The position numbers and the translations under genes are program-made. Below the pieces are notes generated by a model. The model had not been told where the DNA came from, did not search any database, and saw only the letters and a program-made list of their open reading frames with translations. This document shows, in pieces, positions 1-7,672 of a stretch of 63,520 bases of DNA (position 1 is the first letter of the stretch; the number at the start of each line of letters is the position of its first letter). The stretch spans positions 1-63,520 of the forward strand of contig NZ_CAACVB010000016.1 of the NCBI RefSeq assembly GCF_900659635.1, in the 5' to 3' direction. This DNA comes from Actinomadura roseirufa. GTDB lineage: Bacteria > Actinomycetota > Actinomycetes > Streptosporangiales > Streptosporangiaceae.

Positions 1-765
1 CACCGGGCAGGATCTCCGCGGTCGCCTCGCGCTGGACGACCTCATACCGGTCGATGCCACCCGAGGTGCCGACCGGCCGCGTACTCCAGCGCGCCGTCCG
101 CCGCCGGCATCGCGGGCGGCGGCGGCGTCGACGCCGGCCAGTTCGAGGACGGTGCCGGTGTCCTGTCCGGTGCCGGCCGTCAGGCCGGCGGCCAGGTCGA
201 CCGAGCGGGTGAACGCGCCGCCGAGGCCGGTCCGCCGCAGCGGGGTCGCCGTCATGGCCTGGGGCGGGACGAGCAGGGCGCGATCGTCGCCGTCCAGCAC
301 GAGGAGGTACGGCGACTCCGCGGCGGCGTCGATCCGGTCGACCGACCCGGCGAGCACGCCGTCCCGCCAGGAGAGCCGGACGCGGGCCGTGCCGGCGTCG
401 ACGACCGCCACCGCCGCCCGCGCCTCGTGCAGCGACGCGACGAGATCGGAGGCGCGCCCGTCACCGGAGAGCAGGTCGACGGCGGCGTGGGCTTGGACGG
501 CGGCCCACCCGAGGGCGGGCCAGCTTCGGCCGAGACGTTCGAGGGCCACGGCGGTGGTGATCCGGTCGGCGCCTCCGCCGCCGGACGCCTCCGAGGTTCC
601 GAGGGTCCACACGCCCAGGTCCGCCAGCTCGGCCGTGAGCCCGGCGACGATCGCGGGATCGGGATCGCCGCCGTCGAGTACGGTGCCGCGACCGGCGGCG
701 AGGGCGTCCAGCATCGACGCCAGATCGCGCTGGTCGTCGTCGAGAACAGGGCCGAGCCAGCTCAT
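1..765 (-). CDS. acyl-CoA dehydrogenase, N-terminal half, damaged or cut at window edge
   Basis: The frame opens with ATG at 765, overlapping the stop of the upstream BadI/MenB-like gene (ATGA), so it is the last visible gene of the operon. Residues 1-217 (from MSWLGPVLDDDQRDL) read like the N-terminal and middle domains of a divergent acyl-CoA dehydrogenase, the FAD enzyme that makes 2-enoyl-CoA. Below about position 114 the frame stays open but becomes arginine-rich and unlike protein. A second frame there reads GALEYAAGR (dehydrogenase-like) and a third, at about 1-85, reads DRYEVVQREATAEILPG. Two frame breaks, a deletion junction or sequence error near a contig end would all explain this. 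Family call moderate; C-terminal half not seen. Confidence 0.5.
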   Translation of the reverse strand, partial: MSWLGPVLDDDQRDLASMLDALAAGRGTVLDGGDPDPAIVAGLTAELADLGVWTLGTSEASGGGGADRITTAVALERLGRSWPALGWAAVQAHAAVDLLSGDGRASDLVASLHEARAAVAVVDAGTARVRLSWRDGVLAGSVDRIDAAAESPYLLVLDGDDRALLVPPQAMTATPLRRTGLGGAFTRSVDLAAGLTAGTGQDTGTVLELAGVDAAAARDAGGGRRAGVRGRSAPRVASTGMRSSSARRPRRSCPV

Positions 766-1553
766 GACCAGAAGCTCTCCGTCTTGGGCGGGCGCCGTTC
801 GCCGAAGGCGGCCCCCACTTCGTGCGCCTCGTTCGTCCGCAGGTAGAGGCTCAGCTGCTGGTCGTGGGCCATCCGCGCCTGGCCGGAGACCCCGTTGTGG
901 CGCGCGGAGAAGGCGCCCTTGAGGGCGCCGATGGCCAGCGGGCTGCGGTCGGCGATCTCGCGGGCGACCTCGGTGGCCCGCCCGAGCAGTTCCTCGGCCG
1001 GGACGACCTCGTTGACCAGCCCCATCTCCAGGGCCTGCGCGGCGGTGTACTTCCTGTTGAGGTACCACATCTCCTTGGCCCGCTTCCGGCCGATGGCGTC
1101 CTCCAGGTACCAGGTGCCGTACCCCGCGTCGAAGCTGCCGACCATCGGCCCGACCTGGCGGAAGACGGCGTTCTCCGCCGCGATGGTCAGGTCGCAGACG
1201 GTGTGGAGCACCTGGCCGCCGCCGACCGCGAAGCCGTTGACGGCGGCGATGACGGGCTTGGGGACGGTGTCGATCGCCTGGTAGACGTCGATGATCGGCA
1301 GCACCTGCGACGGGTCGAGCGAGGTGACCGGGTCGTGCTCGCCGCCGATGCAGAAGAACTTGTCCCCGCTGCCGGTGAGGACCGCCGCCCGCAGGGACGG
1401 GTCGAGCCGGAACCGCCCCAGCGCGTCGAAGAGCTCCAGGCAGGTCTGGTGGCGGAACTTGTTGCCCGCCTCCGGCCGGTCGATGGTCAGGGTGAGGATC
1501 GGGCCGTCCGCCGAGACGCGGATGTCGTCGTAGGTCATGTGGATCGTTCCCAT
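762..1553 (-). CDS. crotonase-superfamily hydrolase/cyclase, BadI/MenB-like
   Basis: A 263-residue crotonase-fold enzyme. The oxyanion-hole regions are visible as CIGGEHDP (68-75) and GGGQVL (111-116), followed by VGSFDAGYG (138-146) and EMWYLNRKYTAAQALEMGLV. This SFD.GYG block with Asp142 is the hallmark of MenB (naphthoyl-CoA synthase) and BadI (2-ketocyclohexanecarboxyl-CoA hydrolase), which do Dieckmann or retro-Dieckmann chemistry on cyclic 3-keto-CoA esters, rather than of simple hydratases. The operon is catabolic and no menaquinone genes are near, so ring opening of an alicyclic acyl-CoA is the likelier role (inference). The start overlaps the upstream stop (TGATG), giving translational coupling; Met6 is an alternative start. 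Confidence 0.8.
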   Translation of the reverse strand: MGTIHMTYDDIRVSADGPILTLTIDRPEAGNKFRHQTCLELFDALGRFRLDPSLRAAVLTGSGDKFFCIGGEHDPVTSLDPSQVLPIIDVYQAIDTVPKPVIAAVNGFAVGGGQVLHTVCDLTIAAENAVFRQVGPMVGSFDAGYGTWYLEDAIGRKRAKEMWYLNRKYTAAQALEMGLVNEVVPAEELLGRATEVAREIADRSPLAIGALKGAFSARHNGVSGQARMAHDQQLSLYLRTNEAHEVGAAFGERRPPKTESFWS

Positions 1554-2434
1554 CAGTGGTCCGAAGGGAGCTCGCCGGTGCGGAAGCCCTGGCCGTTCTT
1601 GGCGCCGAGCCGGCCCGCCGCGACCATCTGGCGCAGCAGCGGCGGCGGGGCGTAGCGGTCGTCGAGCGTCGCGGCGTACGCCGACTCGGTGGCGTGCAGG
1701 TGGACGTCGAGGCCGATCATGTCGAGCAGTTCGAGCGGGCCCACCTTGTAACCGAGCCCCAGACGGAGCGCGGTGTCGATGTCCTCGGCGGTGGCGAGCC
1801 CGTCATCGTACTCCTGAACGACGTCGTTCAGATAGGGCATGAGCAGGGCGTTCACGAGGAAGCCCGGCCGGTCCTTGACCACCACGGCGTCCTTGCCGCC
1901 CAGCGAGCCGACGAGCGCCACGAGCCGCTCGACGAGTCCGGCGCCGGTCTGCAGCGCGCGGACGATCTCGATGGTGCGCATCAGCGGCGCCGGGTTGAAG
2001 AAGTGCAGCCCCGCGACGCGGGCCGGGTTCGGCAGCGCGGCGGCGAGGGCGGTGACCGAGAGCGCCGAGGTGTTGGTGACGATCGGGGTGTCCTCCCCGA
2101 CGACCGCGGCGATCCGGGTCAGCGCGGCCATCTTCACCTCGGCGTTCTCGGTGACCGACTCCACGACGAGGTCGGCCTCGGCGAGGTCCCCGGCCGCGAG
2201 GGTCCCGGTGATCCGGGCGAGGATCGCGGCCTTGCCGTCCTCGGTCGTCTTGCCGCGGGCGATGCCGCCGTCGAGGAACGCGGCGACGGCCGCCGTCCCG
2301 GCCGCCAGGCGATCCTCGCCGGCCTCCAGGGCGATCACCCGCCGGCCGGACGCGGCGAAGACCTGGGCGATGCCGGCGCCCATCGTCCCGAAGCCGAGCA
2401 GGCCGATCGTGGCGAACGGGGTGGACTCGCTCAT
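1553..2434 (-). CDS. 3-hydroxyacyl-CoA dehydrogenase (HBDH type)
   Basis: A 293-residue NAD-dependent dehydrogenase oxidising a 3-hydroxyacyl-CoA to the 3-keto form. The N-terminal Rossmann motif GLLGFGTMGAGI spans residues 11-22. The catalytic block LHFFNPAPLMRTIEIV holds His144 and Glu156, and the C-terminal 3HCDH domain (GLGYKVGPLELLDMIGLD) and the tail KNGQGF are present. Length matches stand-alone 3-hydroxybutyryl-CoA dehydrogenases. It lies 10 bases after a paralogue and overlaps the next gene by one base. Two dehydrogenases in one operon suggest two different hydroxy intermediates or two turns of oxidation. Confidence 0.88.
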   Translation of the reverse strand: MSESTPFATIGLLGFGTMGAGIAQVFAASGRRVIALEAGEDRLAAGTAAVAAFLDGGIARGKTTEDGKAAILARITGTLAAGDLAEADLVVESVTENAEVKMAALTRIAAVVGEDTPIVTNTSALSVTALAAALPNPARVAGLHFFNPAPLMRTIEIVRALQTGAGLVERLVALVGSLGGKDAVVVKDRPGFLVNALLMPYLNDVVQEYDDGLATAEDIDTALRLGLGYKVGPLELLDMIGLDVHLHATESAYAATLDDRYAPPPLLRQMVAAGRLGAKNGQGFRTGELPSDH

Positions 2435-2444
2435 GCTGGACTCC

Positions 2445-3323
2445 TCACGACCCGAACAGCCGGGTGTCGTCGTACTCGTAGAAACCGCGGCCGGTCTTGC
2501 GGCCGAGGTCGCCGGCGGCGACCATCCGCTCCACCATCGGCGGCGGGAAGAACCGCTCGTCGCGCAGCTGCTCGTAGAGGCGGGTGGCGACCTGCTGGTG
2601 GATGTCCATCCCGACGATGTCGAGGAGCCGGAACGGGCCCATCGGATGCCCGAGCGCCCCCGGCACCGCCGCGTCGATCGCCTCCTTGGAGGCGAGCCCG
2701 GACTCCAGCGCCCGGATGCAGGAGTTCTCCCAGGGGATCAGGAACCGGTTCACGATGAATCCCGGGCGGTCCTTGGTGACCACGCTCGTCTTGCCCAGGG
2801 AGCCGAGGAAACCGATCGTCGCCTCGTGCGCCCAGCCCGCGGTGTGCCGTCCGTCGGCGACCTCGACCAGCGTCATCAGCGGCGCGGGGTTGCAGTAGTG
2901 CGTGCCCACGACGCGCTCCGGGCGACGGGACCCCGAGGCGATGGCGGTCACCGACAGCGTGGAGGTGTTGGTGTGGAAGAGGGTGCGCTCAGGGACGATC
3001 TCGTCGAGCCGGGCGAAGGTGTCCTTCTTCAGCGCGAGGTCCTCGAAGACCGCCTCGATCACGACGTCGCAGGCCGCGAGGTCGGCGAGGTCGGTGGTGC
3101 CGGTCAGGGCGGCCTTGGCGGCGCGGGCGGCGTCGTCGCCGAGCTTGCCGCGCCGGACGCTCTCGTCGAAGAACCCGTGCACGGTGGCGACGCCGCGGCG
3201 CAGGTTGGCCTCGCTGACGTCGTAGAGGAGCGTCCGGTGCCCGGCGCGGGCCGTGACGACCGCGATCCCCGAGCCCATCGTGCCCGCGCCGAGGACCGCG
3301 ACGGTCCTGCTCTCATCGTTCAA
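2445..3323 (-). CDS. 3-hydroxyacyl-CoA dehydrogenase (HBDH type), second paralogue
   Basis: A 292-residue protein of the same family as its downstream neighbour but clearly diverged from it. It has the NAD motif VLGAGTMGSGI (10-20), the catalytic segment THYCNPAPLMTLVEV with His142 and Glu154, and a C-terminal domain with GHPMGPFRLLDIVGMDIH and GRKTGRGFYEY. It would act in the cytoplasm on a CoA-bound 3-hydroxy acid. It follows the SDR gene by 19 bases and precedes the paralogue by 10, inside one operon. Which of the two acts on which intermediate cannot be read from sequence. Confidence 0.88.
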   Translation of the reverse strand: MNDESRTVAVLGAGTMGSGIAVVTARAGHRTLLYDVSEANLRRGVATVHGFFDESVRRGKLGDDAARAAKAALTGTTDLADLAACDVVIEAVFEDLALKKDTFARLDEIVPERTLFHTNTSTLSVTAIASGSRRPERVVGTHYCNPAPLMTLVEVADGRHTAGWAHEATIGFLGSLGKTSVVTKDRPGFIVNRFLIPWENSCIRALESGLASKEAIDAAVPGALGHPMGPFRLLDIVGMDIHQQVATRLYEQLRDERFFPPPMVERMVAAGDLGRKTGRGFYEYDDTRLFGS

Positions 3324-3342
3324 TGATCTCTCCTGGTCGGTC

Positions 3343-4113
3343 TCAGCGGACGCTCTGGCCGCCGTCGATGACGATGACCTCGCCGGTCATGAAGTCCGAG
3401 GCGCTCCCGGCGAGGAGCAGCAGCCACGGCGCCAGCTCGCCGGGCTCGCCCATCCGCCGCGCGGGGATCGCGCGGACCACCCGGGCGAGCGCCTCGGCGT
3501 CCTCGCGCAGGCCCGCGTTGAGCGGGGTCGCGAAGTAGCCCGGCGCGATGGCGTTGACCTGGACGCCGTGGCGGCTCCACTCGATCGCCATGGCCCGGGT
3601 GAAGGCGATCACGCCCGCCTTCGAGGCGGAGTAGGCCGCGTGGCCCGCGACGCCCTGGAGCGCGAAGTTCGAGGCGATGTTGACGACCTTGCCCGAGCCC
3701 TGGGCGATCAGGTGCCGGCCGACGGCGCGCGTGGCCAGGTAGGTACCGCGCAGGTTCGTCGCGATGACGCGGTCCCACTCCTGCGGCGGCTGGTCGACCA
3801 GGGGCGTGGACGCCACGATCCCCGAGTTGTTGACCAGCACGTCCACCCGGCCGAAGGTCGCGATCGTCGCCTCCACCATGCGGTCCACCGACGCCTCGTC
3901 GGTGACGTCGGTGGGGCAGGCCAGCGCCCGGCCGCCGGACGCCGCCGCCTCCGCGGCGAACCGGTCGAGCTCGGCGCCGGTGCGCGCGGCGACCGTGACC
4001 GCCGCCCCGGCGTCGACCAGTGCCCGCGCCATCGAGCGCCCGAGCCCCCGGCCCGCGCCGGTCACGATGGCGACCCTGCCCTCCAGCTCGCCTTCCGGTC
4101 TCGTGGCCGTCAT
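3343..4113 (-). CDS. short-chain dehydrogenase/reductase (classical SDR)
   Basis: A 256-residue classical SDR starting at MTATRPEG. The ATG at 4113 overlaps the upstream stop (ATGA); an in-frame ATG five codons earlier would lie inside the upstream gene. Visible motifs are the cofactor loop TGAGRGLG (18-25), NNSG (95-98), catalytic Ser148, and YSASK with Tyr161 and Lys165. The C-terminus MTGEVIVIDGGQSVR is typical. It probably oxidises or reduces a hydroxyl/keto group, perhaps on a ring or a CoA ester. Operon position between the acyl-CoA dehydrogenase and the hydroxyacyl-CoA dehydrogenases supports a catabolic role; the substrate is unknown. Confidence 0.85.
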   Translation of the reverse strand: MTATRPEGELEGRVAIVTGAGRGLGRSMARALVDAGAAVTVAARTGAELDRFAAEAAASGGRALACPTDVTDEASVDRMVEATIATFGRVDVLVNNSGIVASTPLVDQPPQEWDRVIATNLRGTYLATRAVGRHLIAQGSGKVVNIASNFALQGVAGHAAYSASKAGVIAFTRAMAIEWSRHGVQVNAIAPGYFATPLNAGLREDAEALARVVRAIPARRMGEPGELAPWLLLLAGSASDFMTGEVIVIDGGQSVR

Positions 4114-5363
4114 GCCCGGCCCTCCCAAGCGCGCGTGGTCTCGCGGCCGATGAGCAGCCGCTGGATCTCGTTGGTGCCGTCGTAGATCTGGGTGACCTTG
4201 GCGTCGCGCAGGCAGCGCTCGACGCCGAGGACCGCCAGGTCACCGTACGGGCCGAGGATGCGCGCGGCCTCGACCGACACCTCGAAGCCGAGGTCGGTGC
4301 ACGCCTGCTTCATCATCCCGATCTCCCCCGGCGAGACGCCCGGGTCGGTGTCGACGCGCCGGGCGACCGAGTGGAGCAGGAGCCGGCCGCGCAGGATCCT
4401 GCCGCGCAGCCCGGCGAGCGCGAACGTCTCCTCGTCCGGCAGCCGGGGCCCGTGCAGGCGGATGAGGAAGGCGAGCGCGCGGGCGTAGGCCGCCCGCGCG
4501 AGGCCGACGCCCTGGGCGGCGGCGCTGACGCGGGACTTCACCACCGAGCTCATGACCAGGGACCAACCGCCGCCCTCGGTGCCGAGGAGGTTCGCCCGCG
4601 GGACGGCGACCCGCTCGAAGAACAGCTCGGCGGTGCTGGAGCCGTGCATGCCCATCTTGCGGAACGGCCGCCCGCGCGCGACGCCGGGCCAGCCGCCCTC
4701 GACGACGAAGGCGGTGATGCCCCCGCGGCCCAGGGAACGGTCCACCGTCGCGAAGCAGACGATCACGTCGGCCCGGTCGCCGGTGGTGATGAAGGTCTTC
4801 TGCCCGCTCAGCGACCAGCCGTCGGCGGCCCCGTCACCGGCGGGCGTCGCGGTCGTGGTGAGGGCGGACACGTCGGAGCCCGCGTCGGGTTCGGTGATGC
4901 CGAGCGAGCCGTAGCGCGAGCCGTCCAGCAGGCCGGGAATGTAGGCGCGCTGAAGCTCCTCGGTCCCGGCGAGGAGGATGGGGTAGGCCGTGTGCGTCTG
5001 GGTCATGAAGACCAGGCTGGTCGCGGCGCACCCCGCGGTGATCTCCTCCATCGCGACGGCGTAGGCGACGTTGGTGTCGCCCGTCCCGCCGAGGTGCTCG
5101 GGGAAGATCAGCCCGCCCAGCCCGGCCCGCGCCAGCGCCTGGACGCCGTCGTGCGCGAAGCCGCCGCCGGCGTCCAGCTCGGCGGCCCGCGGCGCGACCT
5201 CCCGCGCGACGACGTCGCGGGCGAGGGCCCGGATCTCCAGCTCCCGCCCGGTCAGCGCGGCGTCGGCGGCGGGCTCGTCGAGCAGCCCGTGGACGGTGGC
5301 GTAGGCCGCCGGGTCGACGTCGATGTCGAGCGGCTCGATGACCGGCCCGGTGCCACCGCTCAT
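4110..5363 (-). CDS. acyl-CoA dehydrogenase
   Basis: A 417-residue FAD-dependent acyl-CoA dehydrogenase with full three-domain length. It shows ITEPDAGSDVSAL and SGQKTFITTGDRAD (FAD/substrate region), FRKMGMHGSSTAELFF, and the C-terminal IYDGTNEIQRLLIGRE. In SCAD and MCAD the catalytic base is the Glu of YEGT; here that position is Asp395 (YDGT), which is unusual and might shift substrate preference. The gene overlaps both neighbours by four bases (ATGA), so it is translationally coupled to the upstream hydratase and the downstream SDR. It would introduce the 2,3-double bond, or ring unsaturation, after CoA transfer. Confidence 0.9.
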   Translation of the reverse strand: MSGGTGPVIEPLDIDVDPAAYATVHGLLDEPAADAALTGRELEIRALARDVVAREVAPRAAELDAGGGFAHDGVQALARAGLGGLIFPEHLGGTGDTNVAYAVAMEEITAGCAATSLVFMTQTHTAYPILLAGTEELQRAYIPGLLDGSRYGSLGITEPDAGSDVSALTTTATPAGDGAADGWSLSGQKTFITTGDRADVIVCFATVDRSLGRGGITAFVVEGGWPGVARGRPFRKMGMHGSSTAELFFERVAVPRANLLGTEGGGWSLVMSSVVKSRVSAAAQGVGLARAAYARALAFLIRLHGPRLPDEETFALAGLRGRILRGRLLLHSVARRVDTDPGVSPGEIGMMKQACTDLGFEVSVEAARILGPYGDLAVLGVERCLRDAKVTQIYDGTNEIQRLLIGRETTRAWEGRA

Positions 5364-6148
5364 CGCGCCGGCTCCGGGTCGGCGAAGTCGGCGGGGCGGC
5401 GCTCCAGGAAGGCGCCGATGCCCTCGCCCGACTCCTCGCGCGCGATGGCCAGCGCCGCGAGCGCCGTCTCGGCGGTGAGCCCGGCGTCGAGCGAGGTGTC
5501 CCGGCCCGCCTCCAGGGCGTGCAGGATGGAGCGGACGGCCAGCGGCCCCTGCGCGGCGACCTCCCCGGCCACCGCCAGCGCCGTCCGGAGCAGGTCGTCG
5601 GGGTCGACCACGGGCAGCGGCGTGAGCCGCAGCTCGTGAGCGCGCGCAGCGTCCAGGCGCGCGCCGGTGAGCATCAGGTGCGCGGCGACGGCGGGTCCGA
5701 CCAGGCGCGGCAGCCGCTGCGTGCCGCCGTACCCGGGGATCAGCCCGAGGCTCGCCTCGGGCAGCCCCAGCGACGCGCGCGTGGACAGGACCGCGAAGCT
5801 CGCGGCCAGGACCAGCTCGAAGCCGCCGCCCAAGGCCGGTCCGCCGACGGCCGCGATGACCGGGATCGGTGCCCGCTCGATGGCGCGGAACACCCGCTGG
5901 CCGAGGCTCATCGTCGCGTGGGCCCGCTCGGGGCCCATCGCTGCGATCTCCTTCAGGTCGGCGCCGGCGCTGAACGCCTTGCCCGCACCCGTGATCACGA
6001 TCGCGCGCACCGCCGGGTCGGCCGCGGCCGTCTCGACGGCCTCGGCCAGCGCCGTCAGGACGGCGGTGTTCAGCGCGTTGTACGCCTCGGGACGGTTGAT
6101 CGTGAGCGTCACGATCCGGCCCGTCCGCTCGTTCAGCAGCACGCTCAT
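5360..6148 (-). CDS. enoyl-CoA hydratase/isomerase
   Basis: A 262-residue crotonase. Start ATG at 6148 overlaps the CoA-transferase stop; a longer frame upstream is spurious. AFSAGADLKE (58-67) and LGGGFEL (106-112) form the oxyanion hole. Both catalytic acids of true hydratases are present, Glu111 in GGGFEL and Glu131 in PEASLGLIPGYGGTQRL. It therefore most likely adds water to a 2-enoyl-CoA. It is the second gene of the operon, right after the CoA-transferase, and overlaps the acyl-CoA dehydrogenase downstream by four bases. Confidence 0.88.
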   Translation of the reverse strand: MSVLLNERTGRIVTLTINRPEAYNALNTAVLTALAEAVETAAADPAVRAIVITGAGKAFSAGADLKEIAAMGPERAHATMSLGQRVFRAIERAPIPVIAAVGGPALGGGFELVLAASFAVLSTRASLGLPEASLGLIPGYGGTQRLPRLVGPAVAAHLMLTGARLDAARAHELRLTPLPVVDPDDLLRTALAVAGEVAAQGPLAVRSILHALEAGRDTSLDAGLTAETALAALAIAREESGEGIGAFLERRPADFADPEPAR

Positions 6149-7374
6149 GAGACGACCTCCCTTCCGGTCGCGACGTCGGCCTCCGCGATCGCTCCCGCGG
6201 CGGCCAGCCGGCGCATCTCCTCGGTCGTGTAGCCCACCCCGCGCAGCACCTCCGCGGTGCCCTCGCCCAGGTCGGGGAACCGCTCGTTGCGCGGCTCGAT
6301 GGAGGCGAGCCGGAACGGGCTGCGGACGGTGACCAGCCCGCCGTCCGAACCGGGGACCGGCATCAGCGAACCGCGGGCCACGACCTGCGGATCCCCGACC
6401 ACCTCCGACAGGGTCTGCACCAGGGCCACCGGCACCTCGACCTCGCCGAGGACGCGCAGCCAGTGCGACGCCGGGCGGGTCGCGAGCCGTTCGGCGACCG
6501 TCCGGGCGATCCGCGTGCGGTGCTCGCGGCGGCCCGCGTTGTCGGCCAGCTCCGGGTCGTCGGCCAGCTCGGGGACGCCGACGGCGGCACAGAAGCGCCG
6601 CCACATCGCGTCGTTGCCGATCGCCACCACGATCACGCGGTCGGCGGCCTCGAAGGGCTGGTAGACGGCGAGCACCGAGTCGGTGCCCCCGCTCGGCGCG
6701 GGCTCGGGCTCCCCGGCGTGGTAGGCCGCGATCCGCGGCGCCATCAGCGCCAGGTCGGTGTCGAGCAGCGAGACGTCGATGGTCTCGCCCTCACCGCGCG
6801 TCCGCTGCCGGACGAGCGCCGCGCTGATCGCGATGGCGGCGCACATCCCGGTGGCCACGTCGGACAGGGCGGTCGAGACCCGCTGCGGGCCGCGGCCCTG
6901 CTCGCCGGTGACCGACATCAGGCCCGACCGCGCCTGGGCGACCAGGTCGTAGCCGGGCAGGTCGCGGTCGGGGCCGTCCAGCCCGAAGCCGGACATCGCG
7001 CAGTAGACCAGCCGCGGGTTGCGCGCCCGCACGCTCGCGCCGTCGATGCCCAGGCGCTCCAGCTTGCCCGGGTTCATGTTCTGCAGGAACACGTCGGCGC
7101 TGTCGAGCAGCCGCAGCAGCGCCTCGCGGCCCTCGCCGCCGCGCAGGTTCAGCGCCACCGACCTCTTGTTGCGGTTGGCGGAGGCGAACCAGGCCGACGT
7201 GCCGCCGGCGAACGGAGGGCCCCAGCCGCGGGCGTCGTCCCCCGACCCCGGGCGCTCCACCTTGATGACGGTGGCGCCGAGGTCGGCCAGGTACATCGCC
7301 GCGGTGGGACCGGCGTACGACGTCGTCATGTCGACGACGCGCACGCCGTCGAGCGGCCCGCGTCCACTGGGCAT
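6145..7374 (-). CDS. CaiB/BaiF family CoA-transferase
   Basis: A 409-residue family III CoA-transferase starting at MPSGRGPLDGVRVVDM; the ORF continues upstream without family similarity. Hallmarks are MYLADLGATVIKVERP (27-42), NRNKRSVALNL (68-78) and the catalytic Asp172 in ALSDVATGM, matching Asp169 of formyl-CoA transferase. It would load the acid substrate with CoA from another acyl-CoA without using ATP. It is the first gene of the operon, 130 bases from a promoter facing a divergent GntR regulator. This makes CoA transfer the likely entry step to the downstream beta-oxidation-type enzymes. Confidence 0.9.
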   Translation of the reverse strand: MPSGRGPLDGVRVVDMTTSYAGPTAAMYLADLGATVIKVERPGSGDDARGWGPPFAGGTSAWFASANRNKRSVALNLRGGEGREALLRLLDSADVFLQNMNPGKLERLGIDGASVRARNPRLVYCAMSGFGLDGPDRDLPGYDLVAQARSGLMSVTGEQGRGPQRVSTALSDVATGMCAAIAISAALVRQRTRGEGETIDVSLLDTDLALMAPRIAAYHAGEPEPAPSGGTDSVLAVYQPFEAADRVIVVAIGNDAMWRRFCAAVGVPELADDPELADNAGRREHRTRIARTVAERLATRPASHWLRVLGEVEVPVALVQTLSEVVGDPQVVARGSLMPVPGSDGGLVTVRSPFRLASIEPRNERFPDLGEGTAEVLRGVGYTTEEMRRLAAAGAIAEADVATGREVVS

Positions 7375-7505
7375 CGGGGTCACTCCTTCGGGTCCCGGTC
7401 GTGGCCGGTGATCGTCACCACGGAGTCCTCCACGGCGGTTCCGGTCCGCCCGGCCGGGTGGCCGGGGCGGGTGGCGGCTCGCACGGAAACGTGCGAGTGA
7501 TTCGG

Positions 7506-7534
7506 ACAGTACCGACATAAGACAGACTGTGCAA
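7506..7534 (-). promoter_or_regulatory. promoter of the CoA-transferase operon
   Basis: Read on the minus strand there is a -35 TTGCAC (7529-7534) and a -10 TACTGT (7506-7511) with a 17-base spacer, close to the vegetative actinobacterial consensus. Transcription would start near 7499, leaving a leader of about 125 bases before the CoA-transferase ATG. A GntR-type half-palindrome abuts the -35. Confidence 0.55.
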
Positions 7535-7543
7535 GGTCCAACA
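7535..7543. promoter_or_regulatory. predicted FadR/GntR operator, site 1
   Basis: GGTCCAACA, reverse complement TGTTGGACC, in the context AAATGTTGGACC. It matches the TGTNNNACA core seen at 7614, 14019 and 14339 except for its last base. FCD-type GntR regulators typically bind T-N-G-T-N-A-C-N-A palindromes. It sits directly against the -35 of the CoA-transferase promoter. Confidence 0.5.
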
Positions 7544-7569
7544 TTTAACTCGAACAGGTCCCGGGCGGG

Positions 7570-7599
7570 CTGCAAGCCCCTGTCCGGGCGCGGTACTGT
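7570..7599 (+). promoter_or_regulatory. promoter of the GntR regulator gene
   Basis: A -35-like CTGCAA (7570-7575) and -10 TACTGT (7594-7599) are 18 bases apart. The predicted start point near 7606 lies just before an operator copy at 7614-7622, consistent with autoregulation. The -35 match is weak. Confidence 0.4.
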
Positions 7600-7613
7600 G
7601 GAGTAGACGTAAA

Positions 7614-7622
7614 TATTGGACA
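7614..7622. promoter_or_regulatory. predicted FadR/GntR operator, site 2
   Basis: TATTGGACA in the context AAATATTGGACATC, one mismatch to TGTTGGACA. It lies between the predicted transcription start and the GTG start of the regulator gene, where binding would block its own transcription. The site also contains the TTG at 7616 that would otherwise extend the ORF by 19 codons. Confidence 0.5.
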
Positions 7623-7672
7623 TCAGTCAGACGGACCACCACGATCCGGTGGGCGACGAGCGAGGGTGCGAC

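Noticed and set aside
152..922. Plus-strand frames over the left-edge operon (for example 152-922, 822-1655, 1556-2758)
   Set aside because: They are shadows of overlapping minus-strand CoA-pathway genes; translations are low-complexity.
7616..7672. TTG at 7616 as the start of the GntR gene
   Set aside because: It falls within an operator-like palindrome and lacks a ribosome-binding site, while GTG 7673 has one and removes a non-conserved tail.
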